The notes beneath the pieces were generated by a model. That model was not told where the DNA came from, made no database searches, and worked only from the letters and a program-made list of their open reading frames with translations. Shown piece by piece: positions 30,121 to 40,713 of a stretch of 45,873 bases of DNA; within the stretch, counting starts at the first letter, position 1, and the number at the start of each line of letters is the position of its first letter. Location of the stretch: positions 1-45,873 of the forward strand of contig NZ_MOMB01000063.1 in the NCBI RefSeq assembly GCF_002752165.1. The letters run 5' to 3'. The stretch is from Erwinia sp. OLFS4. Lineage in GTDB: Bacteria > Pseudomonadota > Gammaproteobacteria > Enterobacterales > Enterobacteriaceae. Both the position numbers and the translations under genes were made by a program.

Positions 30121-30148
30121 GGACCGGCGACGCCAGTTCTGCTTCTGC

Positions 30149-32794
30149 TTAGCCAGTATTACGCATGCCGGCGGCTACCCCGGCAATGGTGACCATCAGC
30201 GCCTGTTCAACCTGTGGGTCGACGGCTGTGCCGGCCGCCTCCTGGCTGCGTGAACGGTGCAGTAATTCTGCTTGCAGCACGTTCAGTGGGTCAGTGTAGA
30301 CATTACGCAGGGCGATCGATTCGGCTATCCACGGTTGGTCTGCCATTAAATGGGCATCGTTGGCAATGGTCAGTACGGCCTTAATATCGGTTTCCAGCTG
30401 ATGACGCAGCTCCTGACCCAGTGGCCACAGCGCCGGGTCCACCAGGCGCTGATCGTAATATTCAGCCAGCCACAGGTCGGCTTTGGCGTAAACCATTTCC
30501 AGCATACCGAGACGGGTGGAAAAGAACGGCCAGTGGTGACACATGGCTTCCAGCCGATCGCGATGACCATCATTCATTGCTTTCTGCAGCGCGGCGCCGG
30601 CGCCCAGCCAGGCGGGCAGCATCAGCCGGTTTTGTGTCCAGGCAAAAATCCAGGGAATCGCCCGTAAGGATTCCACGCCACCGCTCGGGCGGCGTTTGGC
30701 TGGTCGGGAGCCAAGCGGTAGCTTGCCCAATTCCTGTTCCGGGGTTGCCGAGCGAAAATAAGGGACGAAATCTTTGTTCTCGCGCACATAGCCGCGATAC
30801 ATCGTGCATGAAACCTGGGACAGATCGTCCATCAGCGTGCGCCATTCCGGCGCTGGCTCCGGTGGTGGCAGCAGGTTTGCCTGTAAAATTGCGCCGGTGT
30901 ACAGCGACAGGCTGGTAATGGCAACTTCGGGCAGACCATATTTAAAACGGATCATTTCTCCCTGTTCGGTTACGCGCAGGCCGCCTTTCAGGCTGCCGGG
31001 CGGTTGCGACATTAATGCTGCCTGAGCCGGTGCGCCGCCCCGGCCGATGCTGCCGCCGCGTCCGTGGAACAGTGTCAGAGTGATACCGGCTTTTTCACAG
31101 GTTTTGATTAAGGCATCCTGGGCCTGATATTGTGCCCAGGAGGCCGCCATCACACCGGCATCTTTCGCCGAATCAGAGTAGCCGATCATGACCATTTGCT
31201 TACCCTGAATAAAACCACGATACCAGTCGATATTCAGCAACTGTGTCATGACATCATTCGCGTTATTCAGGTCATCAAGGGTTTCAAACAGCGGGGCAAC
31301 CGGCAGTGAAAACTGAATATCTGCTTCTTTTAGCAACAGGTGTACTGCCAGTACATCGGACGGTGTTTTTGCCATTGAAATGACATAGGCGGCGACAGAA
31401 CCACGGGGCGCTTCGGCGATCACACGGCAGGTTTCCAGCACTTCATGCGTTTGCGCACTGGGTTGCCATTGTCGCGGTAGCAGCGGACGTTTGGAATTCA
31501 GCTCACGGATAAGAAAGGCCTGCTTATCTGCTTCTGACCAGCTTTCATAGTCCCCCAGGCCAAGATAGCGGGTAATTTCTGCGATAGCTTCAGTATGACG
31601 AGTGCTCTCCTGTCGAATATCAATACGTACCAGCGGTACGCCGAAGCATTTGACCCGGCGCAGGGTGTCGAGCAGCAGGCCATTGGCAATAATGCCCATG
31701 CCACAGGATTTCAGTGACTGATAGCAGGTATAGAGCGGGTCCCACAGTTGTTCATTGGCGATGAGCAGATTATCCGGACGTGGCAGGCGTTCGCCTTTCA
31801 GACGGCTTTCCAGCCAGCTTTGCGTTGTCAGCAGCTGCTGACGTAAATCTTTCATGATTTCGCGGTACGGTTCACTCGCTTCCGGTTTACCGCACAGCGC
31901 GCGTACTTCGTCGGTACATTCGGACATCGACAGCTCAGAGATCAGCGTGCCAATATCGCGCAGAAACAGATCGGTGGCTTTCCAGCGGCTTAGCCGCAGT
32001 ACGTGTCGGGTGATATCGGCGGTGACGTTGGGATTGCCGTCGCGATCGCCCCCCATCCATGAGGTGAACTGTACCGGTACAAAATCAACCGGCAGCGTAT
32101 AACCCAGCGTCTCTTCTACCTGGCTGTTGAGTTCACGCAGGAAATCCGGAACACCTTCCCACAGGCTGTTTTCCACCACCGCAAAGCCCCACTTTGCTTC
32201 ATCAACCGGCGTGGGACGATATTTGCGAATTTCATCAGTGTGCCAGGCCTGCGCGATGAGCTGGCGCAGACGGCGCATAATCAGCAGGCGATCGTGGTCG
32301 GAAACATCGTGGTCCAGCTCTTTCAGGCAATTATTCACTTCTACCTGTTTGTGGATCAGGGTACGGCGTGTAATTTCGGTCGGATGCGCGGTTAACACCA
32401 GTTCGAGCGACAGTGATTCAATGGCGTTACGGATGGTTTCTTCACTCAGTTCGGGCTGTTTTTTAAGGTTATCAAGGATGCTTTTCAGCATCTCAGGTTG
32501 ATATACCCCGCTTTTATGCGAAATAGTATTGAACTGTTCGGCCACGTTGGTGAGATTAAGAAACTGGCTGAAGCCGCGGGCAACGGGCAACAGTTCGTCA
32601 TTTGACAGGTTTTGCAGGGTTGTCAGCAATGCCTGGCGATGTGCGTCATTGCCTGCGCGGGAGGATTTGGACAGTTTACGAATCGTTTCCACCCGATCAA
32701 GGATATTTTCTCCCAGTGCGTCCTTGATAGTCTCTCCCAGAAGCTTACCGAGCATACTGACATTACTGCGCATTGCGGAATATTGTTCATTCAT
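30149..32794 (-). CDS. ppc: Phosphoenolpyruvate carboxylase
   Basis: Ppc carboxylates phosphoenolpyruvate to oxaloacetate, refilling the citric acid cycle. It is a cytosolic tetramer activated by acetyl-CoA and inhibited by aspartate. The 881 residues compare with 883 in E. coli. The start at 32794 ([20 protein letters not shown]) is that of the family. Catalytic motifs are [17 protein letters not shown] (histidine about 138), [41 protein letters not shown] and the glycine-rich [14 protein letters not shown] (about 578-591). The C-terminal GMRNTG is intact. The 5' region to argE is about 230 bp and contains its promoter. Confidence 0.98.
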   Translation of the reverse strand: MNEQYSAMRSNVSMLGKLLGETIKDALGENILDRVETIRKLSKSSRAGNDAHRQALLTTLQNLSNDELLPVARGFSQFLNLTNVAEQFNTISHKSGVYQPEMLKSILDNLKKQPELSEETIRNAIESLSLELVLTAHPTEITRRTLIHKQVEVNNCLKELDHDVSDHDRLLIMRRLRQLIAQAWHTDEIRKYRPTPVDEAKWGFAVVENSLWEGVPDFLRELNSQVEETLGYTLPVDFVPVQFTSWMGGDRDGNPNVTADITRHVLRLSRWKATDLFLRDIGTLISELSMSECTDEVRALCGKPEASEPYREIMKDLRQQLLTTQSWLESRLKGERLPRPDNLLIANEQLWDPLYTCYQSLKSCGMGIIANGLLLDTLRRVKCFGVPLVRIDIRQESTRHTEAIAEITRYLGLGDYESWSEADKQAFLIRELNSKRPLLPRQWQPSAQTHEVLETCRVIAEAPRGSVAAYVISMAKTPSDVLAVHLLLKEADIQFSLPVAPLFETLDDLNNANDVMTQLLNIDWYRGFIQGKQMVMIGYSDSAKDAGVMAASWAQYQAQDALIKTCEKAGITLTLFHGRGGSIGRGGAPAQAALMSQPPGSLKGGLRVTEQGEMIRFKYGLPEVAITSLSLYTGAILQANLLPPPEPAPEWRTLMDDLSQVSCTMYRGYVRENKDFVPYFRSATPEQELGKLPLGSRPAKRRPSGGVESLRAIPWIFAWTQNRLMLPAWLGAGAALQKAMNDGHRDRLEAMCHHWPFFSTRLGMLEMVYAKADLWLAEYYDQRLVDPALWPLGQELRHQLETDIKAVLTIANDAHLMADQPWIAESIALRNVYTDPLNVLQAELLHRSRSQEAAGTAVDPQVEQALMVTIAGVAAGMRNTG

Positions 32795-33028
32795 TGTCCC
32801 TGACACCTTCTTTGTTCTGGTGGCCTGTTTTGCCCGGCTGAGCATAACCTTGTCTTTTATCTAGCCACGGTTAAGTGTGTACGTCAATTGACTTAATGGT
32901 GCAGATTTAGGTGCTAACTGACAGTAATTTAAGAAATTTATCTCAACTAAACCGGGATAAGTTATGCTTATCGGCAAATCCGCAGGATGATCGGTTATGC
33001 TGCCATTATTACCGCGTTGGTCTCTCCT

Positions 33029-34180
33029 TTAGTGCTGGCAGAAGTGGTGGATAATCTGGCCGATGACCTCGCGGGTTGGTTTAATAAATGCCATATCAAT
33101 ATATTCATCAGGCTGGTGAGCCTGATTAATTGAGCCGGGACCCAGCACCAGTGTCGGACAAACAGTATTGATAAACGGCGCTTCAGTGCAGTAATTCACG
33201 ATTTCAGTAGAAGTCGACAGCAGTTTTTCCACCACCTTGACCAGCTGGTGTTCGCGCGGGCATTCATAGCCGGGAATGGGCGGATGCAGTTCACCGATAG
33301 TCAGACGTCCTGGCCAGCGTTCGCTGACCGGTGCCAGTGCTTCGTTGAGTAAGCCGGCTAAGTCGCTTAAAGTCAGACCCGGCAGCGGGCGGATATCCAT
33401 GTGCAATTCACAGCAGGCACAGATACGGTTAGCAGCGTCACCACCGTGGATATGACCAAAGTTCATGGTGGGATAGGGAATAGCAAAACCGTCGTGGTGA
33501 TAGCGCGTTTTCAGCGTATTGCGCAATTGCATCAGATGGCCGATGGCATCATGCATCAGTTCAATAGCATTGACCCCCCTTGCCGGATCGCTGGAATGAC
33601 CAGACTGCCCCTGAATGCGGATGGCATGTGAAAGATGGCCTTTGTGCGCCCGGACTGGCTTCAGTGAGGTGGGTTCACCAATAATTGCACAGTCGGGACG
33701 AATAGCGGCGTTTTCGGAAAAGTATCTTGCTCCGGCCATGGTGGTTTCTTCATCGGCCGTGGCCAGGATATAGAGTGGTTTTTTCAGCGTTGAAATATCA
33801 ACATCACGCAGGCTGTCCAGAATAAAGGCAAAGAAACCTTTCATATCGGCGGTGCCAAGCCCATACAATTTATTATCATGCTCGGTGAGGGTGAACGGAT
33901 CGCGGGTCCAGCGTCCGTCATCAAAAGGTACCGTATCGGTATGTCCCGCCAGTAATAAACCGCCGTTACCGCCACCGCTTTTAGCCAGCAGGTTAAATTT
34001 ATGTCGGGTACCGGGGACCGGCTGGACTTCAACAGCAAAACCAAGATGGGTAAACCAGCCGGCCAGCAGGTTGATTAAAGTTTCATTACTCTGGTCAAGA
34101 GCGCTTTCGGTGGCGCTGATTGATGGCGTGGCAATCAACTCACGGTATAGCTCGATAAAAGGCGGTAATTTTGTCTTCAC
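33029..34180 (-). CDS. argE: Acetylornithine deacetylase
   Basis: ArgE removes the acetyl group from N2-acetylornithine to give ornithine, the fifth step of linear arginine synthesis. It is a zinc (or cobalt) dimeric amidohydrolase of the M20 family. The 383 residues equal the E. coli length. Metal ligands are visible in [41 protein letters not shown] and the near-C-terminal [15 protein letters not shown]; dimerisation [20 protein letters not shown] is also seen. The start is the GTG at 34180, with AAGGA nine bases upstream. An ATG at 34219 lacks a ribosome binding site and falls within the operator. It is divergent from argCBGH, as in E. coli. Confidence 0.96.
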   Translation of the reverse strand: MKTKLPPFIELYRELIATPSISATESALDQSNETLINLLAGWFTHLGFAVEVQPVPGTRHKFNLLAKSGGGNGGLLLAGHTDTVPFDDGRWTRDPFTLTEHDNKLYGLGTADMKGFFAFILDSLRDVDISTLKKPLYILATADEETTMAGARYFSENAAIRPDCAIIGEPTSLKPVRAHKGHLSHAIRIQGQSGHSSDPARGVNAIELMHDAIGHLMQLRNTLKTRYHHDGFAIPYPTMNFGHIHGGDAANRICACCELHMDIRPLPGLTLSDLAGLLNEALAPVSERWPGRLTIGELHPPIPGYECPREHQLVKVVEKLLSTSTEIVNYCTEAPFINTVCPTLVLGPGSINQAHQPDEYIDMAFIKPTREVIGQIIHHFCQH

Positions 34181-34227
34181 TGTTGACAGTCCTTGCGTTA
34201 GGATAGTATCAATATTCATGCACTATT

Positions 34228-34245
34228 AGTGAATAAAAATACAAT
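34228..34245. promoter_or_regulatory. ARG box (ArgR operator) between argE and argC
   Basis: AGTGAATAAAAATACAAT matches the 18-bp consensus WNTGAATWWWWATTCANW at all but one position. A poorer second box, centred on the ATTCA at 34214-34218, lies upstream. The hexameric arginine-bound ArgR usually covers two boxes, shutting both directions. Confidence 0.8.
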
Positions 34246-34357
34246 AATCTAATGCAGATGAAAACGCATAACGCATCCTTTTCTGCATAGCATCATGGGG
34301 ATCCGGCGCGGCGCGCGGCAACCCGACAGTTCATGACCCCAAGAGGTACGGAATCTG

Positions 34358-35362
34358 ATGTTGAATACGCTGATTGTTGGTGCCAGTGGTTACGCTGGTG
34401 TAGAGCTGGCGACCTATATCAATCGACACCCACAGATGACCATAACCGCTTTAGCGGTTTCAGCGCAAAGCCCCGATGCCGGAAAATTACTCTCGGATTT
34501 GCATCCACAATTAAAAGGCGTTGTAGATCTGCCACTTGAACCCCTCAGCGACGTTGCATCCTGGGCGAGTAAAGTTGATGTGGTTTTTCTCGCTACCGCT
34601 CATGAAGTGAGCCATGACCTGGCTCCGGCATTTCTTGAGGCGGGTTGCGTAGTCTTTGACCTCTCCGGTGCCTTTCGTGTCAGTCAGCCGGGATTTTATG
34701 ATGAATTTTATGGTTTTCCTCATCAGCATCCTCAATGGCTAAGTCAGGCGGTCTACGGTCTGGCTGAGTGGAATTATCAGCAGATAAAGCAGGCTCAGCT
34801 GATTGCCGTTCCCGGTTGCTACCCGACAGCCGCACAGCTGGCGCTGCGCCCGCTGCTGGAAGCGGGGCTTCTCGATGAAAATCAGTGGCCGGTGATTAAT
34901 GCTACCAGTGGTGTCAGCGGTGCCGGCCGTAAAGCCAGTATGACAACCAGCTTTTGTGAGGTGAGTCTGCAGCCTTATGGCATTTTTAATCACCGTCATC
35001 ATCCGGAAATTGTTAACCATCTTGGCACGCCGGTTATTTTTACTCCGCACCTCGGTAATTTTCCCCGTGGTATCCTGGAAACTATCACCTGCCGGCTGAA
35101 AGCGGGTGTCAGTCGTGACGATGTGGCTGAGGCGTTTCACAACGCTTACCAGGATAAGCCACTGGTGCGCATTTATGACAAGGGCGTACCGGCAATCAAA
35201 TCGATCGTTGGTCTGCCATACTGTGATATCGGCTTTGCTGTACAGGGTGATCACCTGATTGCGGTGTCAGCGATTGATAATTTGCTTAAAGGGGCTGCAT
35301 CACAGGCGGTGCAGTGTCTGAATATTCGTTTTGCTTTTCCCGAAACGGAATCTCTGGTTTAA
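34358..35362 (+). CDS. argC: N-acetyl-gamma-glutamyl-phosphate reductase
   Basis: ArgC reduces N-acetylglutamyl phosphate to the semialdehyde with NADPH, the third step of arginine synthesis. The 334 residues equal the E. coli length. The Rossmann start is [40 protein letters not shown] and the catalytic cysteine in [15 protein letters not shown] (about 154) follow, then [14 protein letters not shown] and [18 protein letters not shown]. It is the first gene of argCBGH; argB starts 18 bp after its stop. Confidence 0.98.
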   Translation: MLNTLIVGASGYAGVELATYINRHPQMTITALAVSAQSPDAGKLLSDLHPQLKGVVDLPLEPLSDVASWASKVDVVFLATAHEVSHDLAPAFLEAGCVVFDLSGAFRVSQPGFYDEFYGFPHQHPQWLSQAVYGLAEWNYQQIKQAQLIAVPGCYPTAAQLALRPLLEAGLLDENQWPVINATSGVSGAGRKASMTTSFCEVSLQPYGIFNHRHHPEIVNHLGTPVIFTPHLGNFPRGILETITCRLKAGVSRDDVAEAFHNAYQDKPLVRIYDKGVPAIKSIVGLPYCDIGFAVQGDHLIAVSAIDNLLKGAASQAVQCLNIRFAFPETESLV

Positions 35363-35380
35363 GCGTAGGTAAGTGACAAC

Positions 35381-36160
35381 ATGACAACACCCCTGATTAT
35401 AAAACTGGGCGGCGTATTACTGGATAGCGATGACGCGCTGGCTGCGCTGTTTAAGGCCCTGGTGGCTTACCGTACCACTCACCGTCGGCCATTGCTGATT
35501 GTTCATGGCGGTGGTTGCCTGGTTGATGAGCTGATGCAGAAGCTGGGATTGCCGGTTAAAAAGAAGAATGGGCTGCGCGTTACGCCAGCCGATCAGATTG
35601 ACATTATTACCGGCGCGCTTGCCGGTACGGCCAATAAAACGCTGCTGGCGTGGGCGAAAAAACAGGGTATCAGTAGCGTAGGTCTCTGCCTTGGTGACGG
35701 TGACAGCGTACGGGTGGCGCAATTTGATCCCGCGCTCGGACACGTGGGCAGCGCGTCACCGGGCAATCCGGCCCTGATTAATACGCTGCTGGCCAGTGGT
35801 TTTCTGCCGATTGTCAGTTCCATCGGTCTCACCGACGACGGTGAACTGATGAATGTCAACGCCGATCAGGCAGCAACAGCGCTGGCGGCGACGCTGGGCG
35901 CTGATTTAATTCTGCTTTCTGACGTAAGCGGCATTCTTGATGCGAATAAAACGCGCATTGCAGAAATGACCGCAGAAAGGGCGGAGCAGCTTATTGCCGA
36001 TGGCGTGATTACCGACGGCATGGTAGTTAAAGTTAATGCTGCACTTGATGCGGCTCGTTCCCTTGGCCGTCCGGTGGATATTGCCAGCTGGCGCCACGCC
36101 GAGCTGCTGCCCGATCTGTTTAACGGTGTGCCGGTGGGCACCCGTATACTGGCTCAATAA
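35381..36160 (+). CDS. argB: Acetylglutamate kinase
   Basis: ArgB phosphorylates N-acetylglutamate with ATP, the second step of arginine synthesis. It is a dimeric amino-acid-kinase-fold enzyme, feedback-insensitive in enteric bacteria. It has 259 residues (E. coli 258). Motifs are [16 protein letters not shown], the nucleotide/substrate glycine loop [53 protein letters not shown] and the C-terminal [18 protein letters not shown]. It lies between argC and argG with short gaps (18 and 28 bp). Confidence 0.98.
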   Translation: MTTPLIIKLGGVLLDSDDALAALFKALVAYRTTHRRPLLIVHGGGCLVDELMQKLGLPVKKKNGLRVTPADQIDIITGALAGTANKTLLAWAKKQGISSVGLCLGDGDSVRVAQFDPALGHVGSASPGNPALINTLLASGFLPIVSSIGLTDDGELMNVNADQAATALAATLGADLILLSDVSGILDANKTRIAEMTAERAEQLIADGVITDGMVVKVNAALDAARSLGRPVDIASWRHAELLPDLFNGVPVGTRILAQ

Positions 36161-36188
36161 TTTGAACGCGTATTCAAGGAAATAAAAC

Positions 36189-37403
36189 ATGCAAACTCAA
36201 GGCATTAAGAAAATTGTTCTCGCTTATTCTGGCGGTCTGGATACTTCGGCGATTATTCCGTGGCTAAAAGAGAACTACGGTGGTTGTGATGTGATTGCCT
36301 TTGTTGCCGATATTGGTCAGGATCGCGAAGACTTGGTGGGTGTTGAAAAGAAAGCGTTGCAATCCGGTGCTTCTGCCTGTCATGTGGTGGATCTGCGTGA
36401 AGCATTTATTCGTGATTATGTTTATCCGGTGCTGAAAACCGGTGCGCTTTATGAAGGCACTTATTTACTGGGTACCTCTATGGCCCGCCCGATTATTGCA
36501 AAAGCTCAGGTGGAACTGGCGCTGAAAGTGGGTGCAGATGCATTGTGTCATGGGGCTACCGGTAAAGGTAACGATCAGGTCCGCTTTGAATCTACTTACA
36601 CCGCGCTGGCCCCTCAGCTGAAAGTAGTCGCCCCATGGCGTGAATGGAATCTGCGCTCCCGTGAGGCGCTGCTGGATTACCTGAAAGCGCGCAATATTCC
36701 TACTACCGCCTCGCTGGAGAAAATCTACAGTCGTGATGAAAACGCCTGGCATATTTCCACGGAAGGCGGCGTGCTGGAGAGTCCGGCAAATGCCAATAAC
36801 GATGATTGCTGGGTCTGGACCGTTGATCCGAAAAAGGCGCCCGATCGGGCCGAGCAGGTGACGGTAACAGTGGAAAAGGGCGAAGTGGTGGCTGTTAATG
36901 GTGAAGCTCTGAGTCCCTATCACTGTCTGGAAAAGCTGAATGCGATGGGCGCAAAACATGGTATCGGACGCATTGATATCGTGGAAAACCGTCTGGTTGG
37001 CATGAAATCCCGCGGCTGTTATGAAACCCCGGGAGGCACCATTATGATGGCGGCGTTGCGTGCTGTTGAGCAGCTGGTGTTAGACCGTGACAGCTTTAAA
37101 TGGCGTCAGCAGCTGGGTCTGGAAATGTCTTATGTTGTGTACGACGGACGCTGGTTTGCACCGCTGCGTCGTTCCTTGCAGGCGGCCGCTGATTCACTGG
37201 CGCAGGATGTGAATGGTGAAGTGATACTGGAGCTGTATAAAGGCCAGGTTAATGCGTTGCAAAAAACTTCCGCCAACAGCCTCTATTCTGAAGCGTTTGC
37301 CACCTTTGGCGAAGATGAGGTTTATGACCACAGCCACGCTGGCGGCTTTATTCGTCTGTTCTCGCTCTCTTCGCGCATTCGTGCACTGAACGAGAAAAAG
37401 TAA
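36189..37403 (+). CDS. argG: Argininosuccinate synthase, short (404-residue) form
   Basis: ArgG joins citrulline and aspartate with ATP to argininosuccinate. The pyrophosphatase-loop [17 protein letters not shown] opens the protein. [50 protein letters not shown] and [24 protein letters not shown] follow. At 404 residues it is the common bacterial form, unlike the E. coli/Salmonella protein of about 447 residues, whose gene lies outside the arg cluster. Its place between argB and argH is typical of Yersinia, Serratia and Erwinia-like genomes. AAGGAAAT precedes the start. Confidence 0.97.
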   Translation: MQTQGIKKIVLAYSGGLDTSAIIPWLKENYGGCDVIAFVADIGQDREDLVGVEKKALQSGASACHVVDLREAFIRDYVYPVLKTGALYEGTYLLGTSMARPIIAKAQVELALKVGADALCHGATGKGNDQVRFESTYTALAPQLKVVAPWREWNLRSREALLDYLKARNIPTTASLEKIYSRDENAWHISTEGGVLESPANANNDDCWVWTVDPKKAPDRAEQVTVTVEKGEVVAVNGEALSPYHCLEKLNAMGAKHGIGRIDIVENRLVGMKSRGCYETPGGTIMMAALRAVEQLVLDRDSFKWRQQLGLEMSYVVYDGRWFAPLRRSLQAAADSLAQDVNGEVILELYKGQVNALQKTSANSLYSEAFATFGEDEVYDHSHAGGFIRLFSLSSRIRALNEKK

Positions 37404-37443
37404 AGGATTTCGGTTAACTGACAGGGTATGGGGAAGCATCACT

Positions 37444-38817
37444 ATGGCACTATGGGGTGGACGTTTTACGCAGGCCGCCGACCAGCGGTTTAAGCAGTTT
37501 AATGACTCACTGCGGTTTGATTACCGGCTGGCCGAGCAGGACATCATTGGCTCGGTGGCCTGGTCCAAAGCGCTGGCCAGCGTTGGTGTACTGACCGCCG
37601 ATGAACAACAGCAGCTGGAATCGGCGCTGGCCATCCTGCTGGAAGACGTGCGCGCTAATCCGCAGCAGATACTCGACAGCGATGCCGAAGATATTCACAG
37701 CTGGGTTGAAAGTAAGCTGATCGACAAAGTCGGGGCGCTCGGTAAAAAGTTACATACTGGACGTAGCCGCAATGATCAGGTGGCTACTGACTTAAAACTG
37801 TGGTGCAAAACGCAGCTGGCCGGGCTACTTAGCGCCGTTGTTGAACTGCAAAAAGCGCTGGTGGCGACGGCACAGGCCAATAAAGACGTTGTAATGCCGG
37901 GTTATACCCACCTGCAACGGGCGCAACCGGTGACGTTCGCTCACTGGTGTCTGGCTTATGTCGAGATGCTGGCGCGCGACGAGAGCCGTTTGCAGGATAC
38001 GCTCAAACGGCTGGATGTTAGTCCGCTGGGTTGTGGTGCCCTGGCGGGGACCGCTTATGAGATCGATCGTGAACAGCTGGCCGGCTGGCTGGGTTTTGCT
38101 GGCGCAACCCGTAACAGTCTGGATAGCGTTTCCGATCGCGACCACGTACTTGAACTGCTGTCTGATGCCGCGATCGGAATGGTGCATCTGTCGCGTTTTG
38201 CCGAAGATTTAATTTTCTTCAATAGTGGTGAAGCCGGATTTGTTGAACTTTCCGATCGCGTAACGTCAGGGTCTTCGCTGATGCCGCAGAAAAAAAACCC
38301 CGATGCGATGGAATTGATTCGCGGTAAATGTGGTCGGGTCCAGGGGGCACTCACCGCTATGATGATGACCCTGAAAGGTTTGCCTCTGGCATATAACAAA
38401 GATATGCAGGAAGACAAGGAAGGGCTGTTCGATGCTCTTGATACCTGGGCGGATTGCCTGCATATGGCGGTTCTGGTTCTTGATGGCATCCAGTTGAAAC
38501 GTTCTCGTTGTCAGGAAGCCGCAGAGCAGGGATACGCCAATGCCACTGAGCTGGCAGATTATCTGGTGGCGAAAGGCGTGCCGTTTCGCGAAGCGCATCA
38601 TATTGTCGGTGAAGTGGTGGTGGAGGCGATTAAACAGGGTGTGGCGCTGGAAAGCCTGAAACTGGCAACCTTCCAGACGTTCAGCCCGGTAATCAGCGAA
38701 GATGTCTACGCGGTACTGGCATTACAATCCTGTCTTGATAAGCGTAATGCCAGAGGGGGCGTATCACCACATCAGGTGGCGCAGGCTATTACTGAAGCCA
38801 GGCAGCGTTTGCTATAA
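37444..38817 (+). CDS. argH: Argininosuccinate lyase
   Basis: ArgH splits argininosuccinate into arginine and fumarate, the last step of the pathway. It is a homotetramer of the fumarase/aspartase superfamily. The 457 residues equal the E. coli length. Signatures are [20 protein letters not shown] at the start, [37 protein letters not shown], and the flexible catalytic loop [22 protein letters not shown] (serine about 277). GGGGAAG precedes the ATG. It is the last gene of argCBGH. Confidence 0.98.
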   Translation: MALWGGRFTQAADQRFKQFNDSLRFDYRLAEQDIIGSVAWSKALASVGVLTADEQQQLESALAILLEDVRANPQQILDSDAEDIHSWVESKLIDKVGALGKKLHTGRSRNDQVATDLKLWCKTQLAGLLSAVVELQKALVATAQANKDVVMPGYTHLQRAQPVTFAHWCLAYVEMLARDESRLQDTLKRLDVSPLGCGALAGTAYEIDREQLAGWLGFAGATRNSLDSVSDRDHVLELLSDAAIGMVHLSRFAEDLIFFNSGEAGFVELSDRVTSGSSLMPQKKNPDAMELIRGKCGRVQGALTAMMMTLKGLPLAYNKDMQEDKEGLFDALDTWADCLHMAVLVLDGIQLKRSRCQEAAEQGYANATELADYLVAKGVPFREAHHIVGEVVVEAIKQGVALESLKLATFQTFSPVISEDVYAVLALQSCLDKRNARGGVSPHQVAQAITEARQRLL

Positions 38818-38842
38818 AAAAAGGGCGGGCACATGGCCCGCC
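38816..38842 (-). terminator. Terminator of the peroxiredoxin-glutaredoxin gene
   Basis: GGCGGGC-acatg-GCCCGCC (7-bp stem) follows the argH stop. Only on the minus strand is it followed by a T run (the A run at 38816-38822), so it best suits leftward transcription. Confidence 0.7.
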
Positions 38843-38890
38843 AAAATTTCGCTTCAGCTTCATTATTACTGCTTAGGTACACCAGAGGGT

Positions 38891-38926
38891 CAGACCCGAA
38901 TAATTAAGGTCTGTCCCCGGGTTTTT
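38891..38926 (+). terminator. Possible rightward terminator after argH
   Basis: CAGACC at 38891-38896 pairs with GGTCTG at 38908-38913. Alternatively ACCCG pairs with CGGGT at 38918-38922, which is followed by TTTT. The alternatives overlap; either could end the arg operon transcript. Confidence 0.45.
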
Positions 38927-39660
38927 CAGGCATTGGCCAGATAGCGTTCCAGATCGTCGCTACCGCCAATATGATGCCCGCCAATAAATACTTGTGGTAC
39001 CGTGATACGGCCGGTTATCGCCCGCAAGCTGACGGTTGTCGCATCCTGCCCGAGGATAATTTCTTCATAGCGGATACCCCGTTCTATCAGCATCTGTTTT
39101 GCTTTGCTGCAAAACGGGCAGCCGGGTTTGGTAAACAGAGACATCGATTCCTGTACCCGGCATTCAGGTGCCAGGTAGTGCAGCATGGTATCAGCATCTG
39201 AGACTTCAAAAGGATCGCCTGGTTGATCCGGTTCCACGAACATTTTTTCGATCACACCGTTGCGTACCAGCATAGAGTAGCGCCAGGAACGTGGACCAAA
39301 GCCAATGTCAGATTTTTCAGCCAGCATATTCATGCCGCGGGTAAAGTCGCCGTTGCCATCGGGAATAAAGGTAATATGTTCAGCGGCCTGGTCGGCTTGC
39401 CATGCGTTCATAACAAAGGTGTCATTGACTGATATACACAAAATACTGTCTACACCATGTTGTCTGAATACATCGGCCAGTTCGTTGTAACGTGGCAGGT
39501 GGCTGGAGGAGCAGGTTGGTGTAAATGCACCCGGCAGCGAGAAGACAATGACCGTTTTATTGGTAAATAATTCATCACTTGTAATATCAACCCAGCTGTC
39601 GCCCTGACGTGTGTGGAACGTCGTTTGTGGAACGTGATCTCCTTCTTTATTAGCAAACAT
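38926..39660 (-). CDS. Hybrid peroxiredoxin-glutaredoxin (Prx5-Grx fusion)
   Basis: This protein reduces hydrogen peroxide and organic hydroperoxides, using glutathione through its own glutaredoxin domain. The 244 residues have an N-terminal Prx5-type domain (about 1-165) with peroxidatic C50 in [18 protein letters not shown] and [14 protein letters not shown]-terminal glutaredoxin (about 170-244) has the CPFC active site at 181-184, the cis-proline TVPQVFIGG and GGSDDLE. This is the architecture of the Haemophilus influenzae hybrid Prx. GGAGG lies ten bases before the ATG. It is divergent from oxyR, 135 bp apart, which suggests OxyR control. Confidence 0.95.
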   Translation of the reverse strand: MFANKEGDHVPQTTFHTRQGDSWVDITSDELFTNKTVIVFSLPGAFTPTCSSSHLPRYNELADVFRQHGVDSILCISVNDTFVMNAWQADQAAEHITFIPDGNGDFTRGMNMLAEKSDIGFGPRSWRYSMLVRNGVIEKMFVEPDQPGDPFEVSDADTMLHYLAPECRVQESMSLFTKPGCPFCSKAKQMLIERGIRYEEIILGQDATTVSLRAITGRITVPQVFIGGHHIGGSDDLERYLANA

Positions 39661-39795
39661 ACAACAAAAACCTCCAGCTTGTTTAACAATGAGCTTGTTG
39701 ACTAAGTGCTATTATTAGTTTCTTAGCTTGATAGGGCTAATCGTTGATTGCTATTCTATCTATCGTTATGGACTATCGAAGTCGGGAGGGAATTT
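39661..39795. promoter_or_regulatory. Divergent control region of the hybrid peroxiredoxin gene and oxyR
   Basis: The 135-bp interval is AT-rich and contains ATAG at 39731-39734 and CTAT elements (CTATTCTATCTATCG at 39752-39766). These resemble parts of the OxyR motif ATAGnTnnnAnCTAT but do not fit the full four-part spacing. I regard OxyR binding as likely from context, not proven by the sequence. Confidence 0.45.
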
Positions 39796-40713
39796 ATGAA
39801 CATACGCGATCTGGAATATCTGGTCTCGCTGGCAGAACATCGCCATTTTCGCCGTGCGGCTGATGCCTGTCACGTCAGTCAACCGACGCTAAGCGGACAA
39901 ATTCGCAAGCTGGAAGATGAATTAGGCGTGATGCTGCTGGAACGCACCAGCCGTAAAGTGCTGTTTACCCAGGCAGGTTTGTTGCTGGTTGAACAGGCGC
40001 GCACCGTACTGCGCGAGGTGAAGGTGCTAAAAGAGATGGCCAGCCAGCAGGGGGAGAGTATGTCCGGTCCGCTGCATATTGGACTGATCCCGACGGTAGG
40101 ACCATATCTGTTACCTCAGATTATCCCGACGTTACACCATACCTTTCCGAAACTGGAAATGTACCTGCATGAAGCTCAGACTCAGCAACTGCTGGCCCAG
40201 CTTGATAGCGGTAAACTTGACTGCGCTATTCTTGCCCTGGTAAAAGAATCTCAGGCTTTTATTGAGATCCCGTTGTTTGATGAGCCAATGAAACTGGCTA
40301 TTTATGAAAATCATCCCTGGCACGATCGCGAACGTATAGCTATGTCTGAGCTGGCCGGGGAGAAACTTTTGATGCTGGAAGACGGGCACTGTTTACGCGA
40401 TCAGGCCATGGGATTCTGTTTTCAGGCCGGGGCCGATGAAGATACCCATTTTCGCGCCACCAGTTTAGAAACCCTGCGTAATATGGTGGCGGCAGGCAGT
40501 GGCATTACGCTGCTACCGGCGCTGGCGGTACCTGGCGAAAGGGTGCGTGACGGCGTCTGTTACATTGACTGTTACAAACCCGAGCCGCAGCGCACAATCG
40601 CATTGGTATATCGCCCCGGTTCACCGCTACGTAATCGCTACGAACAGCTGGCTGAGGCGATCAAAACTCATATGCGTGCGCATATGGCTGACGGTTTAAA
40701 ACAGACGGTTTAA
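39796..40713 (+). CDS. oxyR: OxyR, hydrogen peroxide-sensing regulator
   Basis: OxyR is a LysR-type tetramer that activates antioxidant genes when C199 forms a disulfide with C208. The 305 residues equal the E. coli length. The DNA-binding domain begins [40 protein letters not shown]. Both redox cysteines are exactly at 199 and 208 in [14 protein letters not shown]. The start at 39796 follows GGAGGG; the frame continues 16 codons upstream without a good start. The last 18 bases overlap the end of convergent sthA. Confidence 0.98.
   Translation: MNIRDLEYLVSLAEHRHFRRAADACHVSQPTLSGQIRKLEDELGVMLLERTSRKVLFTQAGLLLVEQARTVLREVKVLKEMASQQGESMSGPLHIGLIPTVGPYLLPQIIPTLHHTFPKLEMYLHEAQTQQLLAQLDSGKLDCAILALVKESQAFIEIPLFDEPMKLAIYENHPWHDRERIAMSELAGEKLLMLEDGHCLRDQAMGFCFQAGADEDTHFRATSLETLRNMVAAGSGITLLPALAVPGERVRDGVCYIDCYKPEPQRTIALVYRPGSPLRNRYEQLAEAIKTHMRAHMADGLKQTV

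Noticed and set aside
34181..34219. Upstream ATG of argE at 34219
   Set aside because: It has no ribosome binding site, adds 13 residues absent from the family and lies within the operator region. The GTG at 34180 with AAGGA gives the E. coli length.
33852..34229. Plus-strand open frame of 125 codons opposite the 5' part of argE
   Set aside because: It is entirely antisense to argE, whose motifs and start are certain, and it crosses towards the ArgR operator. No protein family is recognised.
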